Below are positions 6,305 to 14,590 of a DNA stretch of 24,333 bases, piece after piece (position 1 is the stretch's first letter; each line of letters opens with the position of its first letter). A model generated the notes under the pieces. It did no database searches. It saw only the letters and a program-made list of their open reading frames with translations, and was not told where the DNA came from. The DNA is from JAVJPJ01 sp040217295. Its GTDB lineage: Bacteria > Pseudomonadota > Alphaproteobacteria > Rhodobacterales > Rhodobacteraceae. The translations under genes were made by a program, and so were the position numbers. Where the stretch lies: NCBI GenBank assembly GCA_964460185.1, contig CAYWTM010000042.1:1-24333 (forward strand), written 5' to 3'.

Positions 6305-8203
6305 CTAGGACCAGACGACGCCCGCCGCCGGGATGGTCTGGCCATCGTGATCCGCATCCTCCGGACCGTGATTGAACGTGAACCGGGTCTGGCCGGTGTC
6401 GCGAATGCGAATACCCTCTGGCAGGTCTTGCACGGCAAGCCCCACCTGCGCCGCGGCACGTTTCAGAAGACGGGCAAGATAGGCGGGGTCCGGCCAACCG
6501 GCGAGGTAGTGCAAGGGCCCTGCGCGCACGCAAAGGGGGGCGCCGTCACGATCGGTGTCCAGCACCTCGGCCGTGGTTTCCAGATGTTCGCGCCAAAGCC
6601 TGACCGCGCCGCCACCGGCAACCGCCACCGGCATATCGGCCCGGATGGTTTCGACGCGGGTCACGGTTGCATCCAGCCCCGGCAGCGCCGGAGGAAGCGG
6701 CAGCGGTATGCCAAGTGCCGCCGTCTTGGCATTGGTGCGGGGCCCGAGGATGACCGGCGCATCGGACCGCGCAACCGCTGCCTTCAGCGCATCGCTCAGC
6801 GTGATCACACCGGGAATCAGGGTCAACTTGTAGCCCTCCAGGCTTTCGGCGTCGGGTGGCAGGATATCAATCGACAGGCCCAGCTTGCGAAGCCCCCGGT
6901 AGACCTCGAACACCAGCCGGAAGTAATCGCAGCCCGCGCCTTGCGGTTGCGCCGCCCAGGCCCAGGCCGACGCGTAGTCGAAGACCAGCGCGACCGGCGC
7001 CTGCGCCAGTTCGACATCGGGCATGGCGGCCAGTTCCCGCGCGACCTGGCGTGCCTCTGGAAACGCGGGGGCTTCCACGCTGTCGGGGCGCAACAGGCCC
7101 GCGTGGTATTGCTCTTGCCCAAAAGGCGCCTGCCGCCAGCGGAAATAGCTGACGCATTCCGCCCCGTGGGCGAACGCCTCCCATGTCCACAGGCGCACCA
7201 TGCCGGGCAGGGGCGCGGGGTTGTGCGGCGCCCAGTTCACCGGGCCGGGTTGTTGTTCCATGATCCACCAGCGGCCGTCCCGGCCAACCGCGCGGTACAG
7301 GTCATGGTGAAAGGCCTGAAAATCCGGATCACCCTGGCGCGCGTAACGGCGCTTGTGGTCTTCCGCGTCCTCCAGGCGATCCTCAAGAAAGCCGAGGGGG
7401 TAGCTGTCCCATGTGGCGATTTCCATCTGGCGTCCGGTGGCGAAATGGTCGAATTCGACGATGCGGCCCATGTAATTGTGACTGATGGGCGCGGAGGAAT
7501 GCCTGCGGATCGCGTCGACCTGCGCGGCGTTGTATCGGGCCACCTGATCCGACGAAAACCGCCTGAAATCCAGCGCATGGGACGGGTTGGGTTCGGTGAC
7601 GGTCAGGTTGGGCAGATCGACCTGGTCAAACCGGTCGTAGTCCATGGACCAGAACACGTTGCCCCAGGCCCGGTTCAGCGCGTCGGTGGATTGGTATTTT
7701 TGCGCCAGCCAATCGCGAAATGCGCGGCGGGCCGCATCGGAATAGCTGTAGACCGTGTCGTGGCAGCCGTATTCGTTGTCGGTCTGCCAGGCGGCAACCT
7801 TTGCCCCGAACCGTTTGGCCAGCAGGGTGGTGATGCGCACGGATTCGTCGCGGTATCCGTCATGGGAAAAGCAATAATGTCGCCGGGACCCGAACCCGCG
7901 AAGACGCCCCTGTGCATCCTTGGCCAGCATGTCGGGGTGGCGGTCCAGCATCCACCGGGGCGGCGTGGCGGTCGGGGTTCCCAGAACCACCTTCAGACCA
8001 GCCTCTGTCAGCGTATCGATCGCCCGGTCCAACCAGTCGAATTGCAGGTCGCCCGGGGCCGGTTCAAGCCGTGACCATGCGAATTCCCCGATCCGCACCC
8101 ATGTCAGGCCAAGATCGGCCATGCGGGCCGCGTCGTGTTCCCATTGATCTTCGGGCCAGTGTTCGGGGTAGTAGCAGGTCCCAAGCGTCCGTTTGAGGGT
8201 CAT
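6305..8203 (-). CDS. Beta-galactosidase, glycoside hydrolase family 42
   Basis: This 632-residue GH42 enzyme hydrolyses terminal beta-galactosyl residues with retention. It opens with GTCYYPEHWPEDQW (8-21), characteristic of GH42. The acid/base Glu is E144 in WQTDNEYG and the nucleophile is E316 in WIMEQQPG; both positions fit characterised GH42 enzymes. The central trimerisation-type domain and a short C-terminal beta domain follow. The length is slightly under the usual 650-700. No signal peptide is present, so it acts on imported galactosides in the cytoplasm. The start overlaps the lactonase stop by 4 nt (8200-8203). It is the last gene of the galactoside operon, and the released galactose would feed the dehydrogenase, lactonase, kinase and aldolase encoded upstream. 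Confidence 0.95.
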   Translation of the reverse strand: MTLKRTLGTCYYPEHWPEDQWEHDAARMADLGLTWVRIGEFAWSRLEPAPGDLQFDWLDRAIDTLTEAGLKVVLGTPTATPPRWMLDRHPDMLAKDAQGRLRGFGSRRHYCFSHDGYRDESVRITTLLAKRFGAKVAAWQTDNEYGCHDTVYSYSDAARRAFRDWLAQKYQSTDALNRAWGNVFWSMDYDRFDQVDLPNLTVTEPNPSHALDFRRFSSDQVARYNAAQVDAIRRHSSAPISHNYMGRIVEFDHFATGRQMEIATWDSYPLGFLEDRLEDAEDHKRRYARQGDPDFQAFHHDLYRAVGRDGRWWIMEQQPGPVNWAPHNPAPLPGMVRLWTWEAFAHGAECVSYFRWRQAPFGQEQYHAGLLRPDSVEAPAFPEARQVARELAAMPDVELAQAPVALVFDYASAWAWAAQPQGAGCDYFRLVFEVYRGLRKLGLSIDILPPDAESLEGYKLTLIPGVITLSDALKAAVARSDAPVILGPRTNAKTAALGIPLPLPPALPGLDATVTRVETIRADMPVAVAGGGAVRLWREHLETTAEVLDTDRDGAPLCVRAGPLHYLAGWPDPAYLARLLKRAAAQVGLAVQDLPEGIRIRDTGQTRFTFNHGPEDADHDGQTIPAAGVVWS

Positions 8204-9060
8204 GGCATGACCTTGTGTTCAGCTTGCCCTGCGACGCTGCACGACACGCAAAGGGTTTGACCCGAAAGCGGCGCGGCATCCAGCGTGTCGCCGGGCAATC
8301 CCTGCCGCGCGGACGTTATGAACATCGTGCGCAGATCCGGTCCGCCAAAGGCAGGGCAGGTCGGTTGTGGTACGGGCAGGGAAATTTCTTCTACAAGATT
8401 TCCCGACGCGTCATAACACGCAACGCGCGACCCACCCCATTCGGCACAACAGAACCGACCCCGAGCGTCGATCACGGCCCCGTCCGGATTGATGCCGGCC
8501 TCGCGGTGATCGAGGTAGATTTCCCAATCACCCCGGGGCCAGCCATCGGGGTCCAACGCGATCCGCCAGACCAGGTGTTGCGCCGTATCCGCGAAATACG
8601 CGGTCTGACCATCCGGCGCGAAACTGGTGGCGTTGGGAATGGTGATGTCTGCCTTCAACTGCCGCACTTCGCCCCGGTAATAGCGATACAACGCCCCTGC
8701 CCCCGGTTCGGCGTGTTTGCCCATCGTCCCGATCCAGAACCCGCCCTGCGGGTCGGCACGACCGTCATTGGATCTCGTGGCAGGGTTGTCGGCCTCTAGC
8801 GGGACAACGGCCTGCGACAGGCCCGTGGGCAGATCGAACAAGATAAGATCACGTTCGGTGGCGATCATGAGGGTGTCGTCATCCACCCATCCGGCGGCCG
8901 ACACATGGCGATCGAACTCCCAATGCTGCGGGCCATCAAGGGTCCGGGTCAGCAACCGCTTGCCCATGATATCGAACCAGAAAAGTTGCGCGCGACTGGG
9001 GTGCCACAACGGCCCCTCGCCCAGCAAACAGGCGCGATCGTCAAAGACCGACATGGTCAT
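8200..9060 (-). CDS. SMP-30/gluconolactonase/LRE family protein, probable galactonolactonase
   Basis: This 286-residue six-bladed beta-propeller has the divalent-metal site of the regucalcin/gluconolactonase family: E15 (LGEGPLWH), N98 (SNDGRADPQGGFW), N143 (IPNATSFAPDG) and D193 (NPDGAVID), equivalent to human regucalcin E18, N103, N154 and D204. The family opens sugar lactones. In this operon the obvious substrate is galactono-lactone made by a galactose dehydrogenase, giving galactonate; L-arabinono-lactone is the main alternative. The ATG at 9060 gives an ATGA overlap with the aldolase stop; an internal ATG at 9054 is also possible. The protein is cytoplasmic with no signal peptide. Confidence 0.9.
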   Translation of the reverse strand: MTMSVFDDRACLLGEGPLWHPSRAQLFWFDIMGKRLLTRTLDGPQHWEFDRHVSAAGWVDDDTLMIATERDLILFDLPTGLSQAVVPLEADNPATRSNDGRADPQGGFWIGTMGKHAEPGAGALYRYYRGEVRQLKADITIPNATSFAPDGQTAYFADTAQHLVWRIALDPDGWPRGDWEIYLDHREAGINPDGAVIDARGRFCCAEWGGSRVACYDASGNLVEEISLPVPQPTCPAFGGPDLRTMFITSARQGLPGDTLDAAPLSGQTLCVSCSVAGQAEHKVMP

Positions 9061-9677
9061 ACCGCGATACCCTTGGTGACGGTGTCATAGGCCGCAACCA
9101 TACGAGCCGCGCGTTCGGCGATGGTTTCCGCCGTGACGCCCGGCTTGTAGAGCGCCGAACCTATGCCGAAGCCATCCGCGCTGGCGTCGATCCATTCCGC
9201 GAAGTTCTCGGGCCCCGCACCGCCCACGGCATAAACCTGGGTGCCGGGCGGAAGGATCGCACGGATCGCCTTCAGACCGGCGGGGCCGATCAGACTGGCA
9301 GGAAATATCTTCAGACCATCGGCGCCCGCCTTCAGGGCTACAAAGCATTCGGTGGGCGTCAGGACACCGGGATAGCTCGCCATGCCAAGCCTCTTGGTTT
9401 CGGCAATCACCTCGGCATCGCAGTTTGGCGATACGACCAACGTGCCACCCGCGTCGGCAACGGCGCGCACGTCCTGCACGCTCAACACCGTACCCGCGCC
9501 GATCTGCGCATGATCCCCGAACGCCCGGGCCAGAATGCCAATGCTGTCCAATGGATCGGGAGAGTTCAGCGGCACCTCGATCCGGGTAATCCCGGCGCTG
9601 ATCAGGGCGGCGCCGACAGGGTTCGCCTCTGCCGGGGTAAGACCGCGAAGGATGGCGATGAGGGGGCGATGTGTCAT
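9057..9677 (-). CDS. dgoA: 2-dehydro-3-deoxy-6-phosphogalactonate aldolase
   Basis: This 206-residue class I aldolase belongs to the KDPG/KDPGal family. The catalytic Glu is E34 in ITRIEVPLN, the phosphate and pyruvate site includes GAGTVLS (60-66), and the Schiff-base Lys is K123 in DGLKIFPAS. It cleaves 2-dehydro-3-deoxy-6-phosphogalactonate into pyruvate and glyceraldehyde-3-phosphate. The neighbouring dgoK argues for the galactonate rather than the gluconate (Eda) isozyme. ATG 9677 is chosen because it overlaps the dgoK stop by 4 nt and starts directly at the first barrel strand; a longer frame to 9842 would overlap dgoK and encode an unlike, Arg/Gly-rich extension. The length is the usual one for DgoA. 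Confidence 0.94.
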   Translation of the reverse strand: MTHRPLIAILRGLTPAEANPVGAALISAGITRIEVPLNSPDPLDSIGILARAFGDHAQIGAGTVLSVQDVRAVADAGGTLVVSPNCDAEVIAETKRLGMASYPGVLTPTECFVALKAGADGLKIFPASLIGPAGLKAIRAILPPGTQVYAVGGAGPENFAEWIDASADGFGIGSALYKPGVTAETIAERAARMVAAYDTVTKGIAV

Positions 9678-10597
9678 GTCAGGCTCGGCTCTGTCTGGGC
9701 GGCACGAATGCGGGCAAGACCCGCGAGTGTGAGGGGATCGGCATCCATTGGCCGGGCTGTCAGACCCTGCGTTTGCAGCGCGCGGGCATAAAGATCCGCC
9801 AGCGCCGGCGTACCGGCGATGACCACATCCTGCCCCAGCCAATAGGGTTTGGCCGCCGCCAGTTCGGCACCGATCAATGTGCCCGACAGGCGCGCACGCG
9901 ACACCTCGGGCGCCGTGCCGTTCAAGGTGGCGTCCGCCCGGATGGAAAACAGGCGTTGAGCCAGGCGTTCCGGGCGAGACAGGATTTCACCCACGGCATC
10001 CGCAAAAGCATCCTGATCCATGCCTGCAGACCCGACGGAATGGCGCAAGACGCTTTGGCTCGACAAGAGATCGAACATCTCACCCGTCATGGCGGTCTGA
10101 AAACTCACGATTTCTTCGGCGCTGACATGGACCCATTTCGTGTGCGTTCCGGGCAGGCACAGAACACCGTCGAATTGCGGTTCAAGCGCCAGGAAGCCCG
10201 CGACCTGCGTTTCCTCGCCGCGCATGACATCGGGCGGCGCGGCCTGACTGAGACCGGGCACGATCCGCATCTTGATCCGGTGATCGCGGGTCTTGGTGAC
10301 CGCCATGGGCCGAAGCGCTGCAGGCTTGGCCGGCACCCGCGCATAAGGGGCCTCCTGCCAGCCCTGTTTGGCACCGACCATTCCGCAGGCCAGAACCGGC
10401 GTGGGATCGACCCCCACCCAATCTTCTATCAGATCGATAAGGGCCGGCTCGAATGCATCCGGAGACAGCCCGCCCATGCCCGTGTCGGAGGACGCATGCG
10501 CCAGGATGTCCCCCTGGGCCCCGATGGCCCAGGCCCGCAGGCGCGACGTGCCCCAATCGACGGCGATCCAGTCGGCATATCGTGTTTGTGCACTCAT
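9674..10597 (-). CDS. dgoK: 2-dehydro-3-deoxygalactonokinase
   Basis: This 307-residue sugar-acid kinase phosphorylates 2-dehydro-3-deoxygalactonate at C6 with ATP, the step before DgoA. The N-terminal phosphate loop reads DWGTSRLR (14-21), and the family block LPGTHTKW is at 148-155. A C-terminal segment with GTLIGAELAAA and VVIAGTPALADLY matches the end of DgoK proteins. The ATG at 10597 overlaps the SDR stop (ATGA, 10594-10597); an open frame running on to 10762 would lie in the SDR gene and is not credible. It is cytoplasmic. Together with dgoA it shows that the operon ends in the De Ley-Doudoroff pathway rather than the Leloir pathway. Confidence 0.94.
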   Translation of the reverse strand: MSAQTRYADWIAVDWGTSRLRAWAIGAQGDILAHASSDTGMGGLSPDAFEPALIDLIEDWVGVDPTPVLACGMVGAKQGWQEAPYARVPAKPAALRPMAVTKTRDHRIKMRIVPGLSQAAPPDVMRGEETQVAGFLALEPQFDGVLCLPGTHTKWVHVSAEEIVSFQTAMTGEMFDLLSSQSVLRHSVGSAGMDQDAFADAVGEILSRPERLAQRLFSIRADATLNGTAPEVSRARLSGTLIGAELAAAKPYWLGQDVVIAGTPALADLYARALQTQGLTARPMDADPLTLAGLARIRAAQTEPSLT

Positions 10598-11358
10598 CCC
10601 GTGACCACCACGCCCCCGTCGATGACCAACGCCTGCCCCGTCATCGCCCTGGATTGATCCGACGCCAGAAACAACATGCCGCCCACGATGTCCTGGGGTT
10701 TGAGATGCTCCTTGAGGCACATCCTGTCCATATGCGCCGCCAGATCCTCCGGCGCGGCCCACATTTCAAGCTGTTTGTCGGTCAGAACCCAACCCGGCGC
10801 CAGCGTATTGACGCGGATCTTGTCGGGGCCGAATTCGCGGGCGAGGCTGCGGCTCATGGCGGTGATGCCGCCGTTGGCGGTTGTGTAGGCCGGATACCCT
10901 GCATTGCCCATCATGTAGGAAATCGACGAGACATTGATGATCGAACCGCCACCGGCGGCCCGCATGCCCTCGATCACGGCCTGACAGGCAAAGAAATAGG
11001 CCTTTAGATTGATCGCCTGCGACCAGTCCCAGAAATCCTCGTCGACCTCCAGCGTGGTGTGGCGCTGATCGTTCGCGGCGTTGTTGACCAGCACCGTGAT
11101 CGGGCCATGCGCCTGTGCGGCTTCTGCAAGACAGGACTTGAGGCGGGCGATATCGGTGATGTCGCATTGCAGGTAGAGCGGACGGTTTCCTGTCGCCTGT
11201 TCCATCGCGTCGCAGAATGCACCGGCATCCGACCGCTGCGCAAAGGCGACCCTGGCGCCTTGTCGCAAAAAACCTTCGGTCAGGGCCGCACCTATGCCCG
11301 AGCCGCCGCCGGTGATGAAAACCGAACGCCCCGCCAGATCCGGATAAACCGCGCTCAT
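10594..11358 (-). CDS. SDR-family dehydrogenase, candidate galactose 1-dehydrogenase
   Basis: This 254-residue classical short-chain dehydrogenase has the NAD(P)-binding TGGGSGIG (16-23), NNAA (92-95), structural N118 (INLKA), the probable catalytic S145 (VSSIS) and Y158. The active-site motif should be YxxxK, but the chain reads YTTAN (158-162), so the conserved Lys is Asn162. The C-terminal LVIDGG pattern is standard. In a galactoside and galactonate operon the expected role is oxidation of D-galactose to the lactone, feeding the SMP-30 lactonase. The ATG at 11358 gives a 4-nt overlap with the alpha-galactosidase stop; a longer start at 11382 is possible but less likely. The K to N change leaves catalytic competence open. 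Confidence 0.86.
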   Translation of the reverse strand: MSAVYPDLAGRSVFITGGGSGIGAALTEGFLRQGARVAFAQRSDAGAFCDAMEQATGNRPLYLQCDITDIARLKSCLAEAAQAHGPITVLVNNAANDQRHTTLEVDEDFWDWSQAINLKAYFFACQAVIEGMRAAGGGSIINVSSISYMMGNAGYPAYTTANGGITAMSRSLAREFGPDKIRVNTLAPGWVLTDKQLEMWAAPEDLAAHMDRMCLKEHLKPQDIVGGMLFLASDQSRAMTGQALVIDGGVVVTG

Positions 11359-12695
11359 GCTGCCCTCCGGTCGTGGCACCACGCGGGCAGCATGGCCCCA
11401 TGTGCGGTGATCAGATCGTCGATCAGCCCCCGGATCTGGCGCAGGTCCAGTTCGGCGGCGGTGTGCGGATCCATGTAAGCGGCATGATAGATATGGTCGC
11501 GATCTTCATCGACCAACGCGCGCACCACCAGTTCCTGAACGTTGATCTGCGAGCGCATGAGCGCCACCAGTTGCGGCGGAATGTCGGTGACGGTCGTGGG
11601 CTGGCATCCGTTGGCATCCACCAGCGTGGGCGTCTCGACCGCAGCGCCAATGGGCAACTGCGGAAGCTGGCCCCGGTTGGGCAGGTTGGCGTAGGCGACA
11701 TAGGGCGTGTCGGTCACGATGGCGTTCATCATCTCGGCGGCGAACTCGTGAGATTTCTTCACCTCGATCCCGGCGGCGGCCTTGAGCGAAGCGGCCTGCG
11801 TGGCCCATTCGGCCATCTGGATCTCGCAGCGCGCCGGATATTCATCCAGCGGGATGCCCATGTCGGCGATGATATCCTCGCGTCCGTCCTTGATGAACCA
11901 GGGCACGTATTCGGCCAGATGCTCCGAGGATTCGGTGCAGAAATGGCCCAGGTGCTCCATCACCTCGTAGCGCACCTTGTTGATGCAGTGCGGCCGCTGG
12001 ACGGGCGTCTTGGGCAGGCGGCCGGTGCGATACCCCGCGCGCAGAAGCGGGTAGAGGTCGCGGCCCTGATGCTCCAGCCGCAGGAAAAAGGCGACATGGT
12101 TCACACCCGCCACGCGGTAGCGGATTTCGTCTTTCGGCAGGTCCAGATCGTAGGCGATTTCCTCGACCGTGTTCTGCACCGAATGGCACAGCCCCGCCTG
12201 CCTCAGGCCCGGAAACCGCTCGGCCAGCGCCATGGTATTGATCGCCATGGGATTCACGTATTGCAAGAGCGTCGCATCGGGGCAAAGCCGCGCCATATCC
12301 TCGGCAACCGCCCAAAGATGCGGCACCGTGCGCAGCCCGCGCATGATGCCCCCCACGCCCAATGTATCGGCAATGGTCTGGCGCAGGCCGTATTTCCTGG
12401 GGATGTCGAAATCGATCACGGTCGACGGGCGATAGCCACCGATCTGAAAGGCGGTGACGACGAAATCCGCCCCGTCCAACGCCCTGGCCCGGTCCGTCGT
12501 GGCCTCGATCACGGCCCCGGATCCCATCGCCTGGACCATCTTGCGCGCCACCATGGCCGATTCTTCCAGCCGCACTGGATCGATATCCATCAGCGAAATC
12601 CGCGCATCGGCCAGGGCCGGGAAATGCAGCATGTCGCCGACGATGTTCTTCATGAAAATCGTGGATCCCGCGCCGATAAAGGCGAGTTTTGTCAT
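11355..12695 (-). CDS. melA: Alpha-galactosidase, glycoside hydrolase family 4
   Basis: This 446-residue GH4 enzyme uses NAD and a divalent metal (usually Mn) to cleave galactosides by an oxidation-elimination mechanism. The N-terminal Rossmann fold starts KLAFIGAGS (3-11) and ends its second strand at MDID (36-39). Metal and substrate motifs are VNPMA (147-151), C170-H171 in LCHSVQ and N199-H200 in GVNH, as in MelA and AglA proteins. The C-terminal half carries the usual ANGCQPTTV block. The ATG at 12695 overlaps the permease stop (12692-12695). The open frame continues upstream to 13460, but that part is antisense-register sequence inside the permease gene. Cytoplasmic. Alpha-galacturonidase or alpha-glucosidase are alternatives within GH4, but the context favours galactosides. 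Confidence 0.92.
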   Translation of the reverse strand: MTKLAFIGAGSTIFMKNIVGDMLHFPALADARISLMDIDPVRLEESAMVARKMVQAMGSGAVIEATTDRARALDGADFVVTAFQIGGYRPSTVIDFDIPRKYGLRQTIADTLGVGGIMRGLRTVPHLWAVAEDMARLCPDATLLQYVNPMAINTMALAERFPGLRQAGLCHSVQNTVEEIAYDLDLPKDEIRYRVAGVNHVAFFLRLEHQGRDLYPLLRAGYRTGRLPKTPVQRPHCINKVRYEVMEHLGHFCTESSEHLAEYVPWFIKDGREDIIADMGIPLDEYPARCEIQMAEWATQAASLKAAAGIEVKKSHEFAAEMMNAIVTDTPYVAYANLPNRGQLPQLPIGAAVETPTLVDANGCQPTTVTDIPPQLVALMRSQINVQELVVRALVDEDRDHIYHAAYMDPHTAAELDLRQIRGLIDDLITAHGAMLPAWCHDRRAA

Positions 12696-13540
12696 TTGAC
12701 CGCTCCGAGTGTCAGGCCGGCGATAAAGTGTTTTTGCATCATGAAAAAGATGGCGACAGGGGGAATCGCGGCCACGATCGAACCTGCGCTCATCAAATGA
12801 TACTGGGCCACGTATTGCGAATTGAACGAGGTGATGCCAGCCGTCACCGGCTGCGCATCGGGCCCCTGGGTCAACACGATCGCCCAAAAGTAGTCGTTCC
12901 AGATGAAGGTAAAGATCAGCACGCTCAATGCCGCGATCGCGGGCCGCATCAGGGGCAACACCACGAACCAGAAGATCCGCCATTCCGCGACGCCTTCGAC
13001 CCGGGCGGCCTCGATCAGTTCGTAGGGCAAGGCCCGGATGAAATTGCGCATGAACAACGTGCAAAACCCGGTTTGAAACGCGATGTGAAACAACACGAGG
13101 CCAAGTTTCGTGTCGTAAAGGCCCATGCCCACCGTCAGGTCGCGCACCGGCACCATCAGGATCTGGAACGGCACGAAATTTCCGGCGATGAACATGAAAA
13201 AGATCAGCAGATTGCCCCGGAATCGGTAAATGCCCAGCGCAAAGCCGGTCATGCACGACAGGGCGACCGCGCCGACCACCGTCGGCACGGTGATCAGCAC
13301 CGAGTTCAACAGGTACCGCGGCATATCGGATTCGAAAAAGACCCGGCCATAGTTGGCGACGAATTCGAACGACGACGGCACGCCCCAGTAATTTCCGTTC
13401 GAGAAATCCGCCGACGGCCGGATCGAGAACACCATCACCGCGATCAGCGGCAACAGCCACATGATCAATGCGATCGGCAAGAGCGACTGATAGGTCACCT
13501 GCACCGCACGGGACCGTTTTTCTATCGGAGTAGGGAACAT
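12692..13540 (-). CDS. Sugar ABC transporter permease, MalG type
   Basis: This 282-residue inner-membrane protein of the carbohydrate ABC importer class 1 has a first transmembrane helix at about 18-40, a periplasmic loop with PSSFEFVANYGRVF, and five further hydrophobic stretches. The cytoplasmic EAA loop reads ELIEAARVEGVAEW followed by LPLMRPAI, which docks on the ATPase. The C-terminus HFIAGLTLGAVK is typical of MalG-like proteins. A strong GGGAGGG ribosome-binding site precedes the ATG at 13540. It lies 15 nt after the MalF-type permease and overlaps melA. It would form a heterodimer with that permease for galactoside import. Confidence 0.94.
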   Translation of the reverse strand: MFPTPIEKRSRAVQVTYQSLLPIALIMWLLPLIAVMVFSIRPSADFSNGNYWGVPSSFEFVANYGRVFFESDMPRYLLNSVLITVPTVVGAVALSCMTGFALGIYRFRGNLLIFFMFIAGNFVPFQILMVPVRDLTVGMGLYDTKLGLVLFHIAFQTGFCTLFMRNFIRALPYELIEAARVEGVAEWRIFWFVVLPLMRPAIAALSVLIFTFIWNDYFWAIVLTQGPDAQPVTAGITSFNSQYVAQYHLMSAGSIVAAIPPVAIFFMMQKHFIAGLTLGAVK

Positions 13541-13555
13541 CAGATCATCCCTCCC

Positions 13556-14491
13556 TTAATGCCGCGCGTCGCGTTCATCGCGCCACATCGAATAGAGGAA
13601 ATAAGCGATGAAGATCAGCATGATCATGAAGAGCACCACCGCGATGGCCGACCCATACCCCATCCGGAACCCGTATTCCCCAAGCGCCTTTTCGAACATG
13701 TAAAAGCTCAGAACCCGGGTCGATCCGAACGGTCCGCCATTGGTCATGATCGAGATCAGGTCAAACGACCGAAGCGCGCCGATGATCGTCACAACAAAGG
13801 CAATGAACGTCGCGGGCTTGAGCTGCGGCAAGATCACGTACCACAGCATCTTCCACCCCTTCGCACCGTCCAGCCGGCCTGCCTCGACCTGTTCGGGATC
13901 CACGGCGTTCAGGCCGGTCAGATACAAGATCATGCAATAGGCCGTCTGCGGCCAAAGCCCGGCGGCAATGATCCCGTAGGTCGCCAGTGTCGGATCGCCA
14001 AGGATGTTGATGCTGTCAAAGCCGATGGCCGTGATGATGTTGTTCAGCAACCCTTCGCGCGGCAGGTAGAACCAGCTGAACACCAGCCCGACCACCACCT
14101 GGCTGAGCACGAACGGGAAAAAGAACAGCGACTTGTAAAGCCGGATTCCGACGACATTCTGGTTCAAGAACAGCGCGATGAACAACCCGACCGGGATCGC
14201 CAGCAGATACAGCGCCAGCCATTTCACGTTATTCCAAAGCGAGGTCTCGAACGCGCGATCCGTGGCCAGCTCGCGGTAGTTGTCCAGCCCGATATAGCTG
14301 GCCTCGCCCAGCCCGTCCCAATCATACAAAGAGATGTGAAAAGACTGAAAGATCGGAATGATCACGTAGACCGCGAAAAACAGCGTGCCCGGCAACAAGA
14401 ACATGAGCGGCGTCACGATCATCCGGTTCTTCTGCAGCCAGGTCTGTTCGGCATGCGTCCGGGTCATTGTGTTGGCGGTCATCGTGCTCAT
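13556..14491 (-). CDS. Sugar ABC transporter permease, MalF/UgpA type
   Basis: This 311-residue permease partners the MalG-type protein encoded downstream. A Thr-rich cytoplasmic N-terminus precedes transmembrane helix 1 (about 25-48), and five more helices follow. The EAA loop is QVEAGRLDGAKGW followed by LPQLKPATF. The sequence NQNVVGIRLYKSLFFFPF preceding the loop is common in MalF/UgpA-like permeases. ATG 14491 is selected because AGGAG lies 8 nt upstream; an open frame to 14626 would encode a Pro/Arg-rich, unfamily-like extension. It follows a 144-nt gap after the binding-protein gene that contains a strong hairpin. Confidence 0.93.
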   Translation of the reverse strand: MSTMTANTMTRTHAEQTWLQKNRMIVTPLMFLLPGTLFFAVYVIIPIFQSFHISLYDWDGLGEASYIGLDNYRELATDRAFETSLWNNVKWLALYLLAIPVGLFIALFLNQNVVGIRLYKSLFFFPFVLSQVVVGLVFSWFYLPREGLLNNIITAIGFDSINILGDPTLATYGIIAAGLWPQTAYCMILYLTGLNAVDPEQVEAGRLDGAKGWKMLWYVILPQLKPATFIAFVVTIIGALRSFDLISIMTNGGPFGSTRVLSFYMFEKALGEYGFRMGYGSAIAVVLFMIMLIFIAYFLYSMWRDERDARH

Positions 14492-14590
14492 CACGCGCAC
14501 TCCTGATCGGGCGGGGTGGGGGTGGGGCGGCCCATTCGAAAGGCGCGCGGCGCGGCGCGGCTTGCGGATAGGCGGGCGGTGGCGGGATAT

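Noticed and set aside
6347..8074. A 575-codon open frame on the + strand opposite the GH42 gene.
   Set aside because: Low-complexity, Gly/Arg/Val-rich product without motifs, antisense to a gene with both catalytic Glu residues.
11355..13460. A possible 701-residue fusion extending the alpha-galactosidase N-terminally.
   Set aside because: The extra 255 residues are a wrong-frame translation of the MalG-type permease gene; the ATG at 12695 gives a normal GH4 protein and an ATGA overlap.
12689..14506. A 605-codon open frame on the + strand opposite the two sugar permease genes.
   Set aside because: Its product is rich in His, Gln, Arg and Asp with no recognisable domain, and both permeases on the other strand have full family motifs. 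Long antisense frames are common in high-GC genomes.
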